Notes under the pieces: generated by a model
Told to the model about the DNA's origin: nothing
Database searches by the model: none
What the model saw: the letters and a program-made list of their open reading frames with translations, nothing else
Assembly: GCF_001625085.1 (NCBI RefSeq)
Contig: NZ_BDAW01000024.1
Span: forward strand, 58,483-122,482
DNA: 64,000 nt
From: Nocardia acidivorans NBRC 108247
Lineage (GTDB): Bacteria; Actinomycetota; Actinomycetes; Mycobacteriales; Mycobacteriaceae
Direction: 5' to 3'
Translations under genes and position numbers: made by a program
In this document: positions 25,336-33,807 of the stretch, piece by piece
Position numbering within the stretch: the first letter of the stretch is position 1
Layout: each line of letters begins with the position of its first letter

Positions 25336-26451
25336 GTGTCCTTCGAGGTAGCGCCCAGTCCGATTCTTCAGGTTCCAGGGGCTGTCGCGGGGCCGCCCGA
25401 CTCACCGGATGCGGCCGTCGCGTGGCATTACGGAGATCCGCTGGGCGAGCAGCGCGCGGCGATACAGCGCGCGGTCGTGGTGGATCGATCACATCGGTTC
25501 GTGCTGAGCATCACCGGTAAAGAGCGGTTGAGCTGGCTGAACACCATCTCCAGTCAAGCGGTGGCCGATCTGGCCGACGGGCAGTCCGCCGAGGATCTGG
25601 ATCTGGATCTGAACGGCCGGGTGCTGCATCACTTCGTGCTCACCGATCTGGAGGGCACCCTGTGGATCGATACCGAGGCCGACCGCGGCCCCGATCTGCT
25701 GGCCTTCCTGCAGAAGATGGTTTTCTGGGCGGACGCCAAGCCCGAGGCCGCACCCGCGTACGCCGTGCTGAGCCTGCTCGGCCCGAATGTCGCGCAGCTG
25801 ACCGAAACCCTCGAAATCGCAACCCTTCCCGAGGTCTATCGGGCCGTGGCCCTGCCCGGCGGTGGTTTCCTGCGCCGGATGCCGTGGCCCACCGACGACT
25901 CCTTCGACCTGCTGGTCCCGCGCGAGCAGCTCACCTCCTGGTGGACGCGACTGCGCGCGGCGGGCGCGGAGGCGGCGGGCAGCTGGACCTTCGAGGCGCT
26001 GCGGGTCGCGGCCCTGCGCCCGCGCATCGGCATCGACACCGACGACCGCACCATCCCGCACGAGGCGAATTGGGTCGGCGGTATCGAGGATCACGGCGCG
26101 GTCCACCTGAACAAGGGCTGCTATCGCGGTCAGGAGACCGTCGCCCGCGTCCACAATCTGGGTAAGCCGCCCCGCAATCTGGTGCTGCTGCACCTGGACG
26201 GCTCCGCGGACTCCCGCCCGGTGACCGGTGACGCGGTCACCGCCGGCGGGCGCGCGGTGGGCGTCCTGGGCACGGTGGTGGACCACTACGAACTCGGTCC
26301 GATCGCCCTGGCACTGGTGAAACGCAATGTTTCGGCGGACACTCCGCTCGAGGCCGGCCCCTGTGCCGCGGCCATCGACCCGGATTCCGTTCCCGCCCAT
26401 GACGAACCGCAGGCCGGTCGGCTCGCCGTGGAAAGGCTGCGCGGCCGATGA
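25336..26451 (+). CDS. ygfZ: Folate-binding YgfZ/GcvT-like protein
   Basis: Tetrahydrofolate-binding protein that supports assembly or repair of iron-sulfur enzymes. The 371 residues keep the GcvT fold, and the diagnostic motif KGCYRGQETVAR with the essential Cys is near residue 260. GTG 25336 is preceded by GGGTGGGTAG. It is the counterpart of Rv0811c, next to pabC (folate) on the opposite strand. The stop overlaps the next start (ATGA), so it is translated together with the MOSC gene. Confidence 0.9.
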   Translation: MSFEVAPSPILQVPGAVAGPPDSPDAAVAWHYGDPLGEQRAAIQRAVVVDRSHRFVLSITGKERLSWLNTISSQAVADLADGQSAEDLDLDLNGRVLHHFVLTDLEGTLWIDTEADRGPDLLAFLQKMVFWADAKPEAAPAYAVLSLLGPNVAQLTETLEIATLPEVYRAVALPGGGFLRRMPWPTDDSFDLLVPREQLTSWWTRLRAAGAEAAGSWTFEALRVAALRPRIGIDTDDRTIPHEANWVGGIEDHGAVHLNKGCYRGQETVARVHNLGKPPRNLVLLHLDGSADSRPVTGDAVTAGGRAVGVLGTVVDHYELGPIALALVKRNVSADTPLEAGPCAAAIDPDSVPAHDEPQAGRLAVERLRGR

Positions 26452-27203
26452 CCGCCGATTCCCGCGCCGCAAGCGGTCCGGCCGTCGGCACCCGGGGCGA
26501 ACCGTCGAGCGGCGATGCCGCGGCGGTGGGACGCGTGCTGGCGGTGTGTGTGGTGCACGCGGAGCTCGAGGTGCCCGGCCGGGTCGGGCGCACCGCCATC
26601 GACAAACGCCCGGTGCCGCATCGGGTTCCGGTGCGCGCCCTGGGTCTGGACGGCGATCACGTCTGCGATACAGACCATCACGGCGGCGTGCACCAGGCCG
26701 TCTACGCCTATGCCGAGGAGGACGCCCGCGGTTGGACGGCCGAGCTGAACCGCGAGCTCCCGCCCGGCTGGTTCGGCGAGAATCTGCGCATCACCGGTCT
26801 GCCGGTGAGCGATGCCGTGCTCGGCGCCCGCTGGGCCATCGGCGATACCGTCCTCGAGGTGTCCGCGCCGCGGGTCCCGTGCGCGACCTTCCAGCACTGG
26901 TCCGGTGAGCAGCAGTGGGTGAAAAGGTTCACCGCGCAGTCGAATACGGGCGCGTATCTGCGCGTGCTGACCGAGGGCACGATCGGCGCCGACGACGAGG
27001 TGCGGGTGCTGCACGTCCCCGCGCACGGCATCACCGTGCGTGATCTCTTCACCGGCGCGGATATGACTCGCCTGGAGCGGCTCCTGGAATCGGAGCCGAC
27101 CCTCTCCGACGATGTACGCATGCAGATCGAACGGCATCGCCGCAGGCATGAGAACGCCGCCCGCGCGGCCGCGAAACGCGAGCAGCAGGAGGCCACCGCA
27201 TGA
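26448..27203 (+). CDS. MOSC domain protein
   Basis: The MOSC fold is found in molybdenum cofactor sulfurase C-termini and YiiM/YuaD-type proteins and binds sulfur or the cofactor on a conserved Cys. The 251 residues hold that Cys in SAPRVPCATFQHW (about residue 145). Also visible are the early GLDGDHVCDTDHHGGVHQAVYAY (about 64-86) and WFGENLRITG (about 108-117). The C-terminal LERLLESEPTLSDDVRMQIERH helical part resembles a three-alpha domain. ATG 26448 overlaps ygfZ and the end overlaps the asparaginase start, so the three form one coupled operon. Confidence 0.85.
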   Translation: MTADSRAASGPAVGTRGEPSSGDAAAVGRVLAVCVVHAELEVPGRVGRTAIDKRPVPHRVPVRALGLDGDHVCDTDHHGGVHQAVYAYAEEDARGWTAELNRELPPGWFGENLRITGLPVSDAVLGARWAIGDTVLEVSAPRVPCATFQHWSGEQQWVKRFTAQSNTGAYLRVLTEGTIGADDEVRVLHVPAHGITVRDLFTGADMTRLERLLESEPTLSDDVRMQIERHRRRHENAARAAAKREQQEATA

Positions 27204-28186
27204 GCGCACCGGGTGTTCCGGGCGTGAACGCGGACCTGGTGGAGGTGGTGCGCTCGGGATTCCGCGAATGCGTGCATCGCGGTTCGGCGGTGGTGCTGCG
27301 CCCCGATGGTGAACCGCTGGTCGAGGTGGGCGCGGTGCACGGCCCGATCTTCCCGCGCTCGACCAACAAGCCGATGCAGGCACTCACGCTGCTGCGCAAT
27401 GGTTTCGAACCGGTGGACACCGCCGAGCTGGCCATCGCCACCGCCTCGCACTTCGGTGAACCCGATCATGTGGAACTGGTGCGGCGCCTGCTGGATCGCT
27501 TCGGATTCACCGAGGACGAGCTGGAGTGCCCGCCGGATCTGCCCTTCGAGGATCAGGCGCGCGCCCGGGCACTCACCGGGAGCGAACGCGGCCGGGCGGC
27601 CCGCCGGGTCTTCATGAACTGTTCGGGCAAGCACGCGGCGATGCTCGCGACCTGCCGGATCAACGGCTGGCCCACCACCGGTTATCTCGATATCGCGCAC
27701 CCCCTGCAACAGGCGGTGCTGGCCACCATCACCGATGTCACCGGTGAGCCGGAGACCGATCTCGGCATCGACGGTTGCGGGCTGCCGATCGTGCCGGTCT
27801 CGCTGGTGAACCTGGCGCGCGCCTATTCGAAGCTGGCGACCGCGCCGGTGGACAGCCCGGAGCGGCGCGTCGCGGACGCGATTCGCGCGCATCCGCGAGT
27901 GATTTCCGGCACGGACGGCCCGGATTTCCGGGTCATGTCGGCCACCCCGGGTCTGGTCTGCAAGATCGGCGCGGACGGTGTGCACGCGGGTGCGCTGCCG
28001 GATGGCTCGGCGTTCGCCTACAAGATCGATGACGGTTCCGATCGTGCCCGATTGCCGCTGACGCTGGCGCTGTTGCAGCGTATGGGTATCGAGTGGACCG
28101 ATGAGCACGCGGAGTTGGCCTCGCCCGCGGTGCTCGGCGGCGGCGCCCGGGTCGGTGTGATCCGCGCGGTGCCGGGGGTGTTCTAG
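27200..28186 (+). CDS. Asparaginase (type II rhizobial-like, PF06089)
   Basis: Hydrolyses asparagine to aspartate and ammonia. The 328-residue protein is of the thermolabile rhizobial-type family, unrelated to E. coli AnsA/B. It shows IFPRSTNKPMQALTLL near 50-65, NCSGKHAAML near 140-149 and GCGLPIVPVSL near 193. There is no signal peptide, so the enzyme is cytoplasmic. ATG 27200 overlaps the MOSC stop by four bases. Its place behind ygfZ-MOSC has no obvious metabolic link; it may simply share the promoter. No terminator is evident after the TAG. Confidence 0.88.
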   Translation: MSAPGVPGVNADLVEVVRSGFRECVHRGSAVVLRPDGEPLVEVGAVHGPIFPRSTNKPMQALTLLRNGFEPVDTAELAIATASHFGEPDHVELVRRLLDRFGFTEDELECPPDLPFEDQARARALTGSERGRAARRVFMNCSGKHAAMLATCRINGWPTTGYLDIAHPLQQAVLATITDVTGEPETDLGIDGCGLPIVPVSLVNLARAYSKLATAPVDSPERRVADAIRAHPRVISGTDGPDFRVMSATPGLVCKIGADGVHAGALPDGSAFAYKIDDGSDRARLPLTLALLQRMGIEWTDEHAELASPAVLGGGARVGVIRAVPGVF

Positions 28187-28393
28187 CCGCTCGGCCCCCT
28201 CGTTCCGCCTCGACCACGCGACCGCACCCGAGCCGCGAAATCCGGTCGCGGGCGGCACTTCGACGGTTTCTCCCCCACTCCTGGAAGCGAGACCGCCTGA
28301 CACACGCTAAAGTGTCTGTCAGGAAGATTATTAATTCGAACGGGGCCGCCAAACCACCCCAGGCCGCCCCGCAGTGACATGAGGGGGTCAGCC

Positions 28394-28606
28394 ATGGGCC
28401 GTGGCCGGGCTAAGGCAAAGCAGACCAAGGTGGCACGCGAGCTCAAGTACAGCTCGGCGCCGACCGACTTCCAGAGCCTGCAGCGGGAGCTGGGAGGAGG
28501 AAGTCCCTCCGAATTGCCGCGGAGTGGTGTGCTTTCCGACGAGCACGACGCGAAAGAATCGCGGTCGCGCTGGGACGAAGACGACTACGACGACTGGCGC
28601 CGCTGA
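28394..28606 (+). CDS. DUF3073 small protein
   Basis: A 70-residue protein with a basic start (GRGRAKAKQTKVARELKYSS) and a very acidic end (DEDDYDDWRR), the DUF3073 family found across actinobacteria (Rv0810c position). Its function is unknown; charge separation and length suggest a nucleic-acid-associated role, but this is inference. ATG 28394 is chosen because GAGGGGG (28381-28387) lies seven bases upstream; ATG 28379 would put that site inside the gene. A classic terminator follows at 28634. Confidence 0.9.
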   Translation: MGRGRAKAKQTKVARELKYSSAPTDFQSLQRELGGGSPSELPRSGVLSDEHDAKESRSRWDEDDYDDWRR

Positions 28607-28633
28607 CTCGGATCTTTTCGCATGCGGGTAAGG

Positions 28634-28660
28634 AGGCAGGCCGTGACTGGCCTGCCTTTT
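28634..28660 (+). terminator. Intrinsic terminator of the DUF3073 gene
   Basis: AGGCAGGCC (28634-28642), loop GTGACT, and GGCCTGCCT (28649-28657), then TTT. This is the most classical hairpin-plus-T-run terminator in the window. Confidence 0.85.
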
Positions 28661-28849
28661 GACGCGCCGATGCGCGCCGAGCTCCGACGACATTGAAGGA
28701 CCGCTGATCCCGAGCGTCTCGTCCATCCAGGACGGGACGCCGATGTGTGTTCTGTACCGGCGTACCGGAATTCCGCGTACGTGGATTCCGGACTCGGTGC
28801 TCCGAAGGTGGCGGGCGGCAACGATATCCGGCATTCCAGACATACAGCA

Positions 28850-28883
28850 GGGCCCCGGTTACTCCGCGGAGTAACCGGGGCCC
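28850..28883. terminator. 34-bp perfect palindrome terminating purM
   Basis: Bases 28850-28866 (GGGCCCCGGTTACTCCG) are exactly complementary to 28867-28883, giving 17-base arms with no spacer. It sits 19 bases beyond the purM stop and works in either orientation. Confidence 0.8.
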
Positions 28884-28901
28884 TGTGCTCTGTCCATCCG
28901 G

Positions 28902-29981
28902 TCAGAAGCGCGGGTGCTCACCCAGCAGCACGGCGCGCTGGGCATCGGCGTCCTTGGCCTTCTTGACGGTGCCGAGGGTCCAGCAGTCGATATGGCGGGC
29001 GGTCAGTACCGCCAGGGCGCGGTCGGCGTCCTCGGGGGCCACGATGGCGACCATGCCGACGCCCATATTGAAGGTCTTCTCCATCTCGGCACGCTCGACG
29101 CGGCCGCGCTGGGCGATGAGCTTGAAGACCGGGGCGGGGCTCCAGGTGCCGCGGTCCAGTTCGGCGACCAGACCGGCCGGGAGCACGCGGGCCAGGTTCT
29201 GCGCCAGGCCGCCGCCGGTGACGTGCGAGAAGGTGCGCACATCGGTTTCGGCGATCAGGGCCAGGCAGTCCTTGGCGTAGATCTTGGTGGGCTCGAGCAG
29301 TTCCTCGCCGAGGGTGCGGCCGAACTCCTCGACATGTCCGGAGAGCTGCATGCGGTCGATGTCCAGCAGCACCTTGCGGGCCAGCGAGTAGCCGTTGGAG
29401 TGCAGACCGGAGGCCCCCATGCCGATGACGACGTCGCCGGGGCGCACGCGGTCCGGGCCGAGCACGGCATCGGCCTCGACCACGCCGACGCCGGTGCCGG
29501 AGATGTCGTAGTCGTCCGCGCCCATCAGGCCCGGGTGTTCAGCGGTCTCACCGCCGAGCAGGGCGCAGCCGGCCAGGATGCAGCCTTCGGCGATACCGGA
29601 GACGATCTCGGCGACGCGCTCGGGCACAACCTTGCCCACCGCGATGTAGTCCTGCAGGAACAGCGGTTCCGCGCCGCAGACGACCAGATCGTCGACGACC
29701 ATGGCGACCAGGTCGAGGCCGACGGTGTCGTGCTTGTCCATGGCCTGCGCGATGGCGATCTTGGTGCCGACGCCGTCCGTGGAGGAGGCCAGCAGGGGTT
29801 CCTTGTATCCGCCCTTCAGCGCGAACAGTCCGGCGAAGCCGCCGATTCCACCCTGCACTTCGGGCCGGGACGCCTTCTTGGCCAGCGGCGCGAACAGTTG
29901 CACTGCGCGGTCGCCGGCTTCGATATCCACTCCGGCCGCTGCGTAGGAAGCACCAGCGCCACTGGGGGTCTGTTCAGTCAT
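28902..29981 (-). CDS. purM: Phosphoribosylformylglycinamidine cyclo-ligase (AIR synthetase)
   Basis: Fifth step of purine synthesis: ATP-dependent closure of FGAM to AIR. The 359 residues start with a short variable tail, then SYAAAGVDIEAGDRAVQ, the ATP-grasping STDGVGTKIAIA near 66-77, DLVAMVVDDLVVCGAEPLFLQDY near 88-110 and GGGLAQNLARVLP near 255. ATG 29981 gives the family length. In mycobacteria purF and purM are adjacent; here a five-kilobase transporter cluster separates them, so purM needs its own promoter in 29982-30108. Confidence 0.97.
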   Translation of the reverse strand: MTEQTPSGAGASYAAAGVDIEAGDRAVQLFAPLAKKASRPEVQGGIGGFAGLFALKGGYKEPLLASSTDGVGTKIAIAQAMDKHDTVGLDLVAMVVDDLVVCGAEPLFLQDYIAVGKVVPERVAEIVSGIAEGCILAGCALLGGETAEHPGLMGADDYDISGTGVGVVEADAVLGPDRVRPGDVVIGMGASGLHSNGYSLARKVLLDIDRMQLSGHVEEFGRTLGEELLEPTKIYAKDCLALIAETDVRTFSHVTGGGLAQNLARVLPAGLVAELDRGTWSPAPVFKLIAQRGRVERAEMEKTFNMGVGMVAIVAPEDADRALAVLTARHIDCWTLGTVKKAKDADAQRAVLLGEHPRF

Positions 29982-30108
29982 TGTCGGGGAAAGCTCCAAG
30001 CCGAATCGACGGATAGATGCCTGCTCACGGTACCGGAGCCGCCTGAGGACCGTGCCGCCTCCCCATATAGCAGACAAACAACGCAGTGCCCGGTGAGTCA
30101 CCCCCGCC

Positions 30109-31791
30109 TCACGAGATCAGTTCCCGCCTTTCCGCGCGCCTTCGGCGCTGCTCTTCCGGATCGGGGACGGGAACCGCCGCCACCAGGCGGCGGGTGTAGT
30201 CCTGGGTGGGGGTGCGCAGGATCTGGTCGCGGGTGCCCTGTTCGACCACTTCGCCATTGCAGAGGACCACGACGCGGTCCGAGAGCTGGTCGACCACGGC
30301 GAGGTCGTGGCTGATGAACAGGCAGGCCCAGCCGTATTCGCGTTGCAGGTCGGCGAACAGTCGCAGGACGGTGGCCTGGACCGAGACGTCCAGGGCGCTG
30401 GTCGGTTCGTCGGCGATGAGCAGGTCCGGATTCAGGACCAGGGCGCGGGCCAGGCTGACGCGCTGGCGCTGGCCGCCCGAGAGTTCGTGCGGGTAGCGCT
30501 TTTCGGTGCCCTCGGGGAGCTGGACGTCGTCCAGGAGTGCGCGGACCCGATCGCGCATGGCGGCGCCGGTGGCGGCGCGGTGCACCACGAGCGGTTCGGC
30601 CACGCAGTCGCCGACGGTGAGGCGCGGGTTGAGGGAGGTCGCCGGATCCTGGAAGACGAAGCCGAGCCGGCGGCGCATGGGCCGCAGCCGCCGTTCGGAG
30701 AGGCCGGTCAGTTCGGCGCCGTGCACGCGCACGGATCCGCGTGTGGCGCGCTGTAATCCGGCGGCGCAGCGGCCGATGGTCGATTTGCCCGACCCGGATT
30801 CGCCCACCAGGCCGAGGGTTTCCCCGCGCGCGATCTCGAAGCTCACATTCCGCACCGCCGTGAAGGTGGATCGCCGCAGCCCGCTGGAGAATTCGACGGT
30901 GAGATCGGTGATCTCCAGCACGGGCTCCCCGGATTCCACCGCGGGTGCGGCCCGGGTCGAGGTGCCCAGGTGCGGGACGGCGGCGAGCAGCGCCCGGGTG
31001 TACTCCTGGGTGGGGTTGGCGAAAAGCTCATCGGCCGTGGCCTGTTCGACGACGCGCCCGGCGCGCATGACGACCACGCGGTCGGCCATATCGGCCACCA
31101 CGCCCATATTGTGCGTGATGAGAATGATGGCGCTGCCGATGCGATCGCGCAGATCCCGCAGCAGTTCCAGGATTTCGGCCTGCACCGTCACATCGAGTGC
31201 GGTGGTGGGTTCGTCGGCGATGATCACCTTGGGTTCGCAGGCGATGGCGATGGCGATCATGACGCGCTGCTTCTGCCCGCCGGAGAGTTGATGCGGGTAG
31301 TAGTCGACGCGGCGTTCGGGTTCGGGCAATCCGACCAGGCGCAGCAGATCGATGGCCCGGGTGCGCGCGGCGATGCGGGACATCTTCTTATGTGCGCGCA
31401 GGGCTTCCATAATCTGGTAGCCGACGGTGAAGAGCGCGTCGAGCGCGGAGCCGGGTTCCTGGAACACCATGGCGATATCACCGCCGCGCACCGCGGTGAG
31501 CTGGCGTTCGCTCATCCGGGTGATCTCGGCGCTGCCCAGGGTGACGGTGCCGCTCACCCGCGCGGTGGACGGCAGCAGTCCGATGGCGGTGCGTGAGCTC
31601 ACCGATTTGCCGGAGCCGGATTCGCCCACCACGGCGAGGACTTCACCCGGATACACCTCGTAGGAGACGTCGCAGACCGCGCGCACGGCCCCGGCATCGG
31701 TGGCGAAGGTGACCGAGAGGGCCTCGACCGCCAGTGCGGGACTGCGCTTTTCGAGCGTCGTGGCCTGTGCGGGCTCGGGTTGGTCAGGCAT
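30109..31791 (-). CDS. Peptide ABC transporter, fused DppD-DppF ATPase
   Basis: Two ABC domains in one 560-residue chain drive the oligopeptide importer. The first has Walker A GESGSGKSV near 52 and signature LSGGQKQR; the second has Walker A GESGSGKST near 327 and LSGGQRQR near 440, with VVADEPT/LIADEPT Walker B motifs. Each carries the oligopeptide-type C-terminal extension. ATG 31791 overlaps the end of the dppC-like gene by eight bases; a longer frame upstream (to 31827) lies inside that gene. Fusion of the two ATPases is common in actinobacteria. Confidence 0.9.
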   Translation of the reverse strand: MPDQPEPAQATTLEKRSPALAVEALSVTFATDAGAVRAVCDVSYEVYPGEVLAVVGESGSGKSVSSRTAIGLLPSTARVSGTVTLGSAEITRMSERQLTAVRGGDIAMVFQEPGSALDALFTVGYQIMEALRAHKKMSRIAARTRAIDLLRLVGLPEPERRVDYYPHQLSGGQKQRVMIAIAIACEPKVIIADEPTTALDVTVQAEILELLRDLRDRIGSAIILITHNMGVVADMADRVVVMRAGRVVEQATADELFANPTQEYTRALLAAVPHLGTSTRAAPAVESGEPVLEITDLTVEFSSGLRRSTFTAVRNVSFEIARGETLGLVGESGSGKSTIGRCAAGLQRATRGSVRVHGAELTGLSERRLRPMRRRLGFVFQDPATSLNPRLTVGDCVAEPLVVHRAATGAAMRDRVRALLDDVQLPEGTEKRYPHELSGGQRQRVSLARALVLNPDLLIADEPTSALDVSVQATVLRLFADLQREYGWACLFISHDLAVVDQLSDRVVVLCNGEVVEQGTRDQILRTPTQDYTRRLVAAVPVPDPEEQRRRRAERRELIS

Positions 31792-32782
31792 CGGCGGCCT
31801 CCTGTTCCGGTGCGGCGGCGTCGACACCGCGGCGGGTGCGCAACAGCGGATTGAGTACTTCGTTGAGACTCTCCCCGACGAGCGTCATGCCGAGCACCAC
31901 CAGAACGATTGCGGCGCCGGGGAATACGCCGGTCCACCAGATGCCGTTGGGTACGTCCTGCAGTGCCTTGTTGAGGTCGAAGCCCCATTCGGCGGCCTGG
32001 GTGGGTTCGATGCCGAAGCCCAGGAAGCCGAGTCCGGCGAGGGTGAGAATCGCCTCCGCGCCATTGAGGGTGATGATGACCGGCAACGACTGGGTGACGT
32101 TGGCGAAGATGTGCCGGTACAGAATGCGCAGCGTGGAGGCCCCGCTCACTCGCGCGGCGTCCACGTACGGTTCGTTCTTCACCGCGACGGTGGCATTGCG
32201 CACCACTCGAAAGTATTGCGGGACGAAGATGACCGTGATGGCGACGGCCGCCGACAGCACACCGCCGAGTTTGCTGGAGTTGCCGCCCGCCACCATGATC
32301 GAGACCACGATGGCCAGCAGCAGGGTCGGGAACGCGAACATGGCGTCCATGAACAGCACCAGCACCCGGTCCACCCAGCGCCCGACATAGCCGGAGATCA
32401 ATCCCAAAGGGACGCCGGCGAACAGCGAGAGCACCAGCGAGACCGCGATGACGTACAGCGCGGTGCGCGCACCGTAGAGCACGCGCGACAGCACATCCTC
32501 CCCGCGCACCGAGGTGCCGAGCCAATGCTGTCCCGAGGGTGGCTGCTGGCGGACGAAATCGACGCCGTCGGCAGCGTTCTGGGCCAGGCCGTAGGGTGCG
32601 ATCCACGGCGCCAGCAGCGCGGCCAGCAGGAATATCACGATCAGCACGACGCCGAATATCAGTGTGGCGCGCTGGAATCCGTGCGTCATGCCGAACAGCC
32701 GGAGCCCCGGTATGCCGCGCCGGCCGCCGCGGACCGCGAGGGGCGGGACGGCCGGATCGGCCATTACTTCCGGTGCAGTCAT
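31784..32782 (-). CDS. Peptide ABC transporter permease (DppC-like)
   Basis: Inner-membrane permease of 332 residues with about six helices. It has the N-terminal cytoplasmic arm and RGEDVLSRVLYGARTAL (near 90-106) typical of DppC/OppC, and an EAA loop near 195-215 (VDAARVSGASTLRILYRHIFAN). It pairs with the DppB-like permease whose stop overlaps its ATG by one base (TGATG). The long cytoplasmic C-terminal end (MTLVGESLNEVLNPLLRTRRG) is family-typical. Confidence 0.9.
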   Translation of the reverse strand: MTAPEVMADPAVPPLAVRGGRRGIPGLRLFGMTHGFQRATLIFGVVLIVIFLLAALLAPWIAPYGLAQNAADGVDFVRQQPPSGQHWLGTSVRGEDVLSRVLYGARTALYVIAVSLVLSLFAGVPLGLISGYVGRWVDRVLVLFMDAMFAFPTLLLAIVVSIMVAGGNSSKLGGVLSAAVAITVIFVPQYFRVVRNATVAVKNEPYVDAARVSGASTLRILYRHIFANVTQSLPVIITLNGAEAILTLAGLGFLGFGIEPTQAAEWGFDLNKALQDVPNGIWWTGVFPGAAIVLVVLGMTLVGESLNEVLNPLLRTRRGVDAAAPEQEAADA

Positions 32783-33807
32783 CAGAACCTCACCCTCGGG
32801 TCGATCAGCGCGACGATCAGATCCACCAGGAAGCTCATGATCGCCACCACCAGCGCCAGGAAGGTGACGATGCCCTGCACCGCGACGAAATCACGCTGGG
32901 TCAGGTACTCGGTGAGCTGATAGCCGAGCCCCTTCCAGTCGAAGGTCCGTTCGGTGAGGATCGCGCCGCCCAGCATGGAGGCGATGTACATGCCCATGAC
33001 GGTGACGACGGGTATGAGCGCATTGCGGAAGGCGTGCCGCCGCGTCACCACCCGCGCGGACAGGCCGCGCGCGCGAGCGGCGTCGACGTAATCGCTGCGC
33101 AGGGTCTGGATCAGGTTGATCCGGACCAGCCGCAGGAACACGCCCGCGGTGAGCAGGCCCAGTGCGACGGCCGGCAGCACAGCGTGTTTGAGCACGTCCA
33201 TCAGGTACCCGGTGTCGCCGTACAGAATCGCGTCGATGAACAGCACATTCGTCTTGGGCGAGACATGTTGCAGGGCGAGTTCGACATTGGTGCTGGCCCG
33301 TCCGGAGGCGGGCAGCCAGTGCAGTTTCACCGAGAAGATCAGTTTGAGCAGCAGGCCGACGAAGAACACCGGCGCCGCGTAGGCGAGGATCGCGAAGAGT
33401 CGCAATCCCGCGTCGGCGGCCGTATCACGACGGGTGGCGGCGTAGCGCCCCAACGGAATTCCGACGGCGAAGGCCACGATCAGTGCCCAGAACACCAGCT
33501 CGAGGGTGGCCGCTCCGTAGGTCGACACCACTTCGGTGATCGCCCGATTGTCTTGGGAGCGGCCGAAATCCCCGCGTGCGAGCTTGCTGATGTAGTCCCA
33601 ATACTGGGTGAGGATGGGCCGGTCCAGCCCGGCGGCGTGTTTGCGCGCCGCGAGCTGGTCGGCCGGTAGCCGTCCGCCGAGCGCCGCTGTGATCGGATCG
33701 CCCACCACCCGCATCAGGAAGAATACGACTGTCACCAGAATCCAGGTGGTGGGCACGATCAGCAGCAGCCGTACCGCGAGGTACCGCAGCAGTTGACCGG
33801 AGATCAC
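32782..33807 (-). CDS. Peptide ABC transporter permease (DppB-like)
   Basis: Inner-membrane permease, 341 residues, six helices. It opens with RYLAVRLLLIVPTTWILVTVVFFLMRVVGDP, the DppB/OppB N-terminus, and carries an EAA loop YVDAARARGLSARVVTRRHAFRNALIP near 238-265. Its stop overlaps the DppC-like start by one base and its own ATG overlaps the stop of the binding-protein gene by four bases. The operon is thus fully coupled in the order binding protein - B - C - ATPase. Confidence 0.9.
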   Translation of the reverse strand: MISGQLLRYLAVRLLLIVPTTWILVTVVFFLMRVVGDPITAALGGRLPADQLAARKHAAGLDRPILTQYWDYISKLARGDFGRSQDNRAITEVVSTYGAATLELVFWALIVAFAVGIPLGRYAATRRDTAADAGLRLFAILAYAAPVFFVGLLLKLIFSVKLHWLPASGRASTNVELALQHVSPKTNVLFIDAILYGDTGYLMDVLKHAVLPAVALGLLTAGVFLRLVRINLIQTLRSDYVDAARARGLSARVVTRRHAFRNALIPVVTVMGMYIASMLGGAILTERTFDWKGLGYQLTEYLTQRDFVAVQGIVTFLALVVAIMSFLVDLIVALIDPRVRF

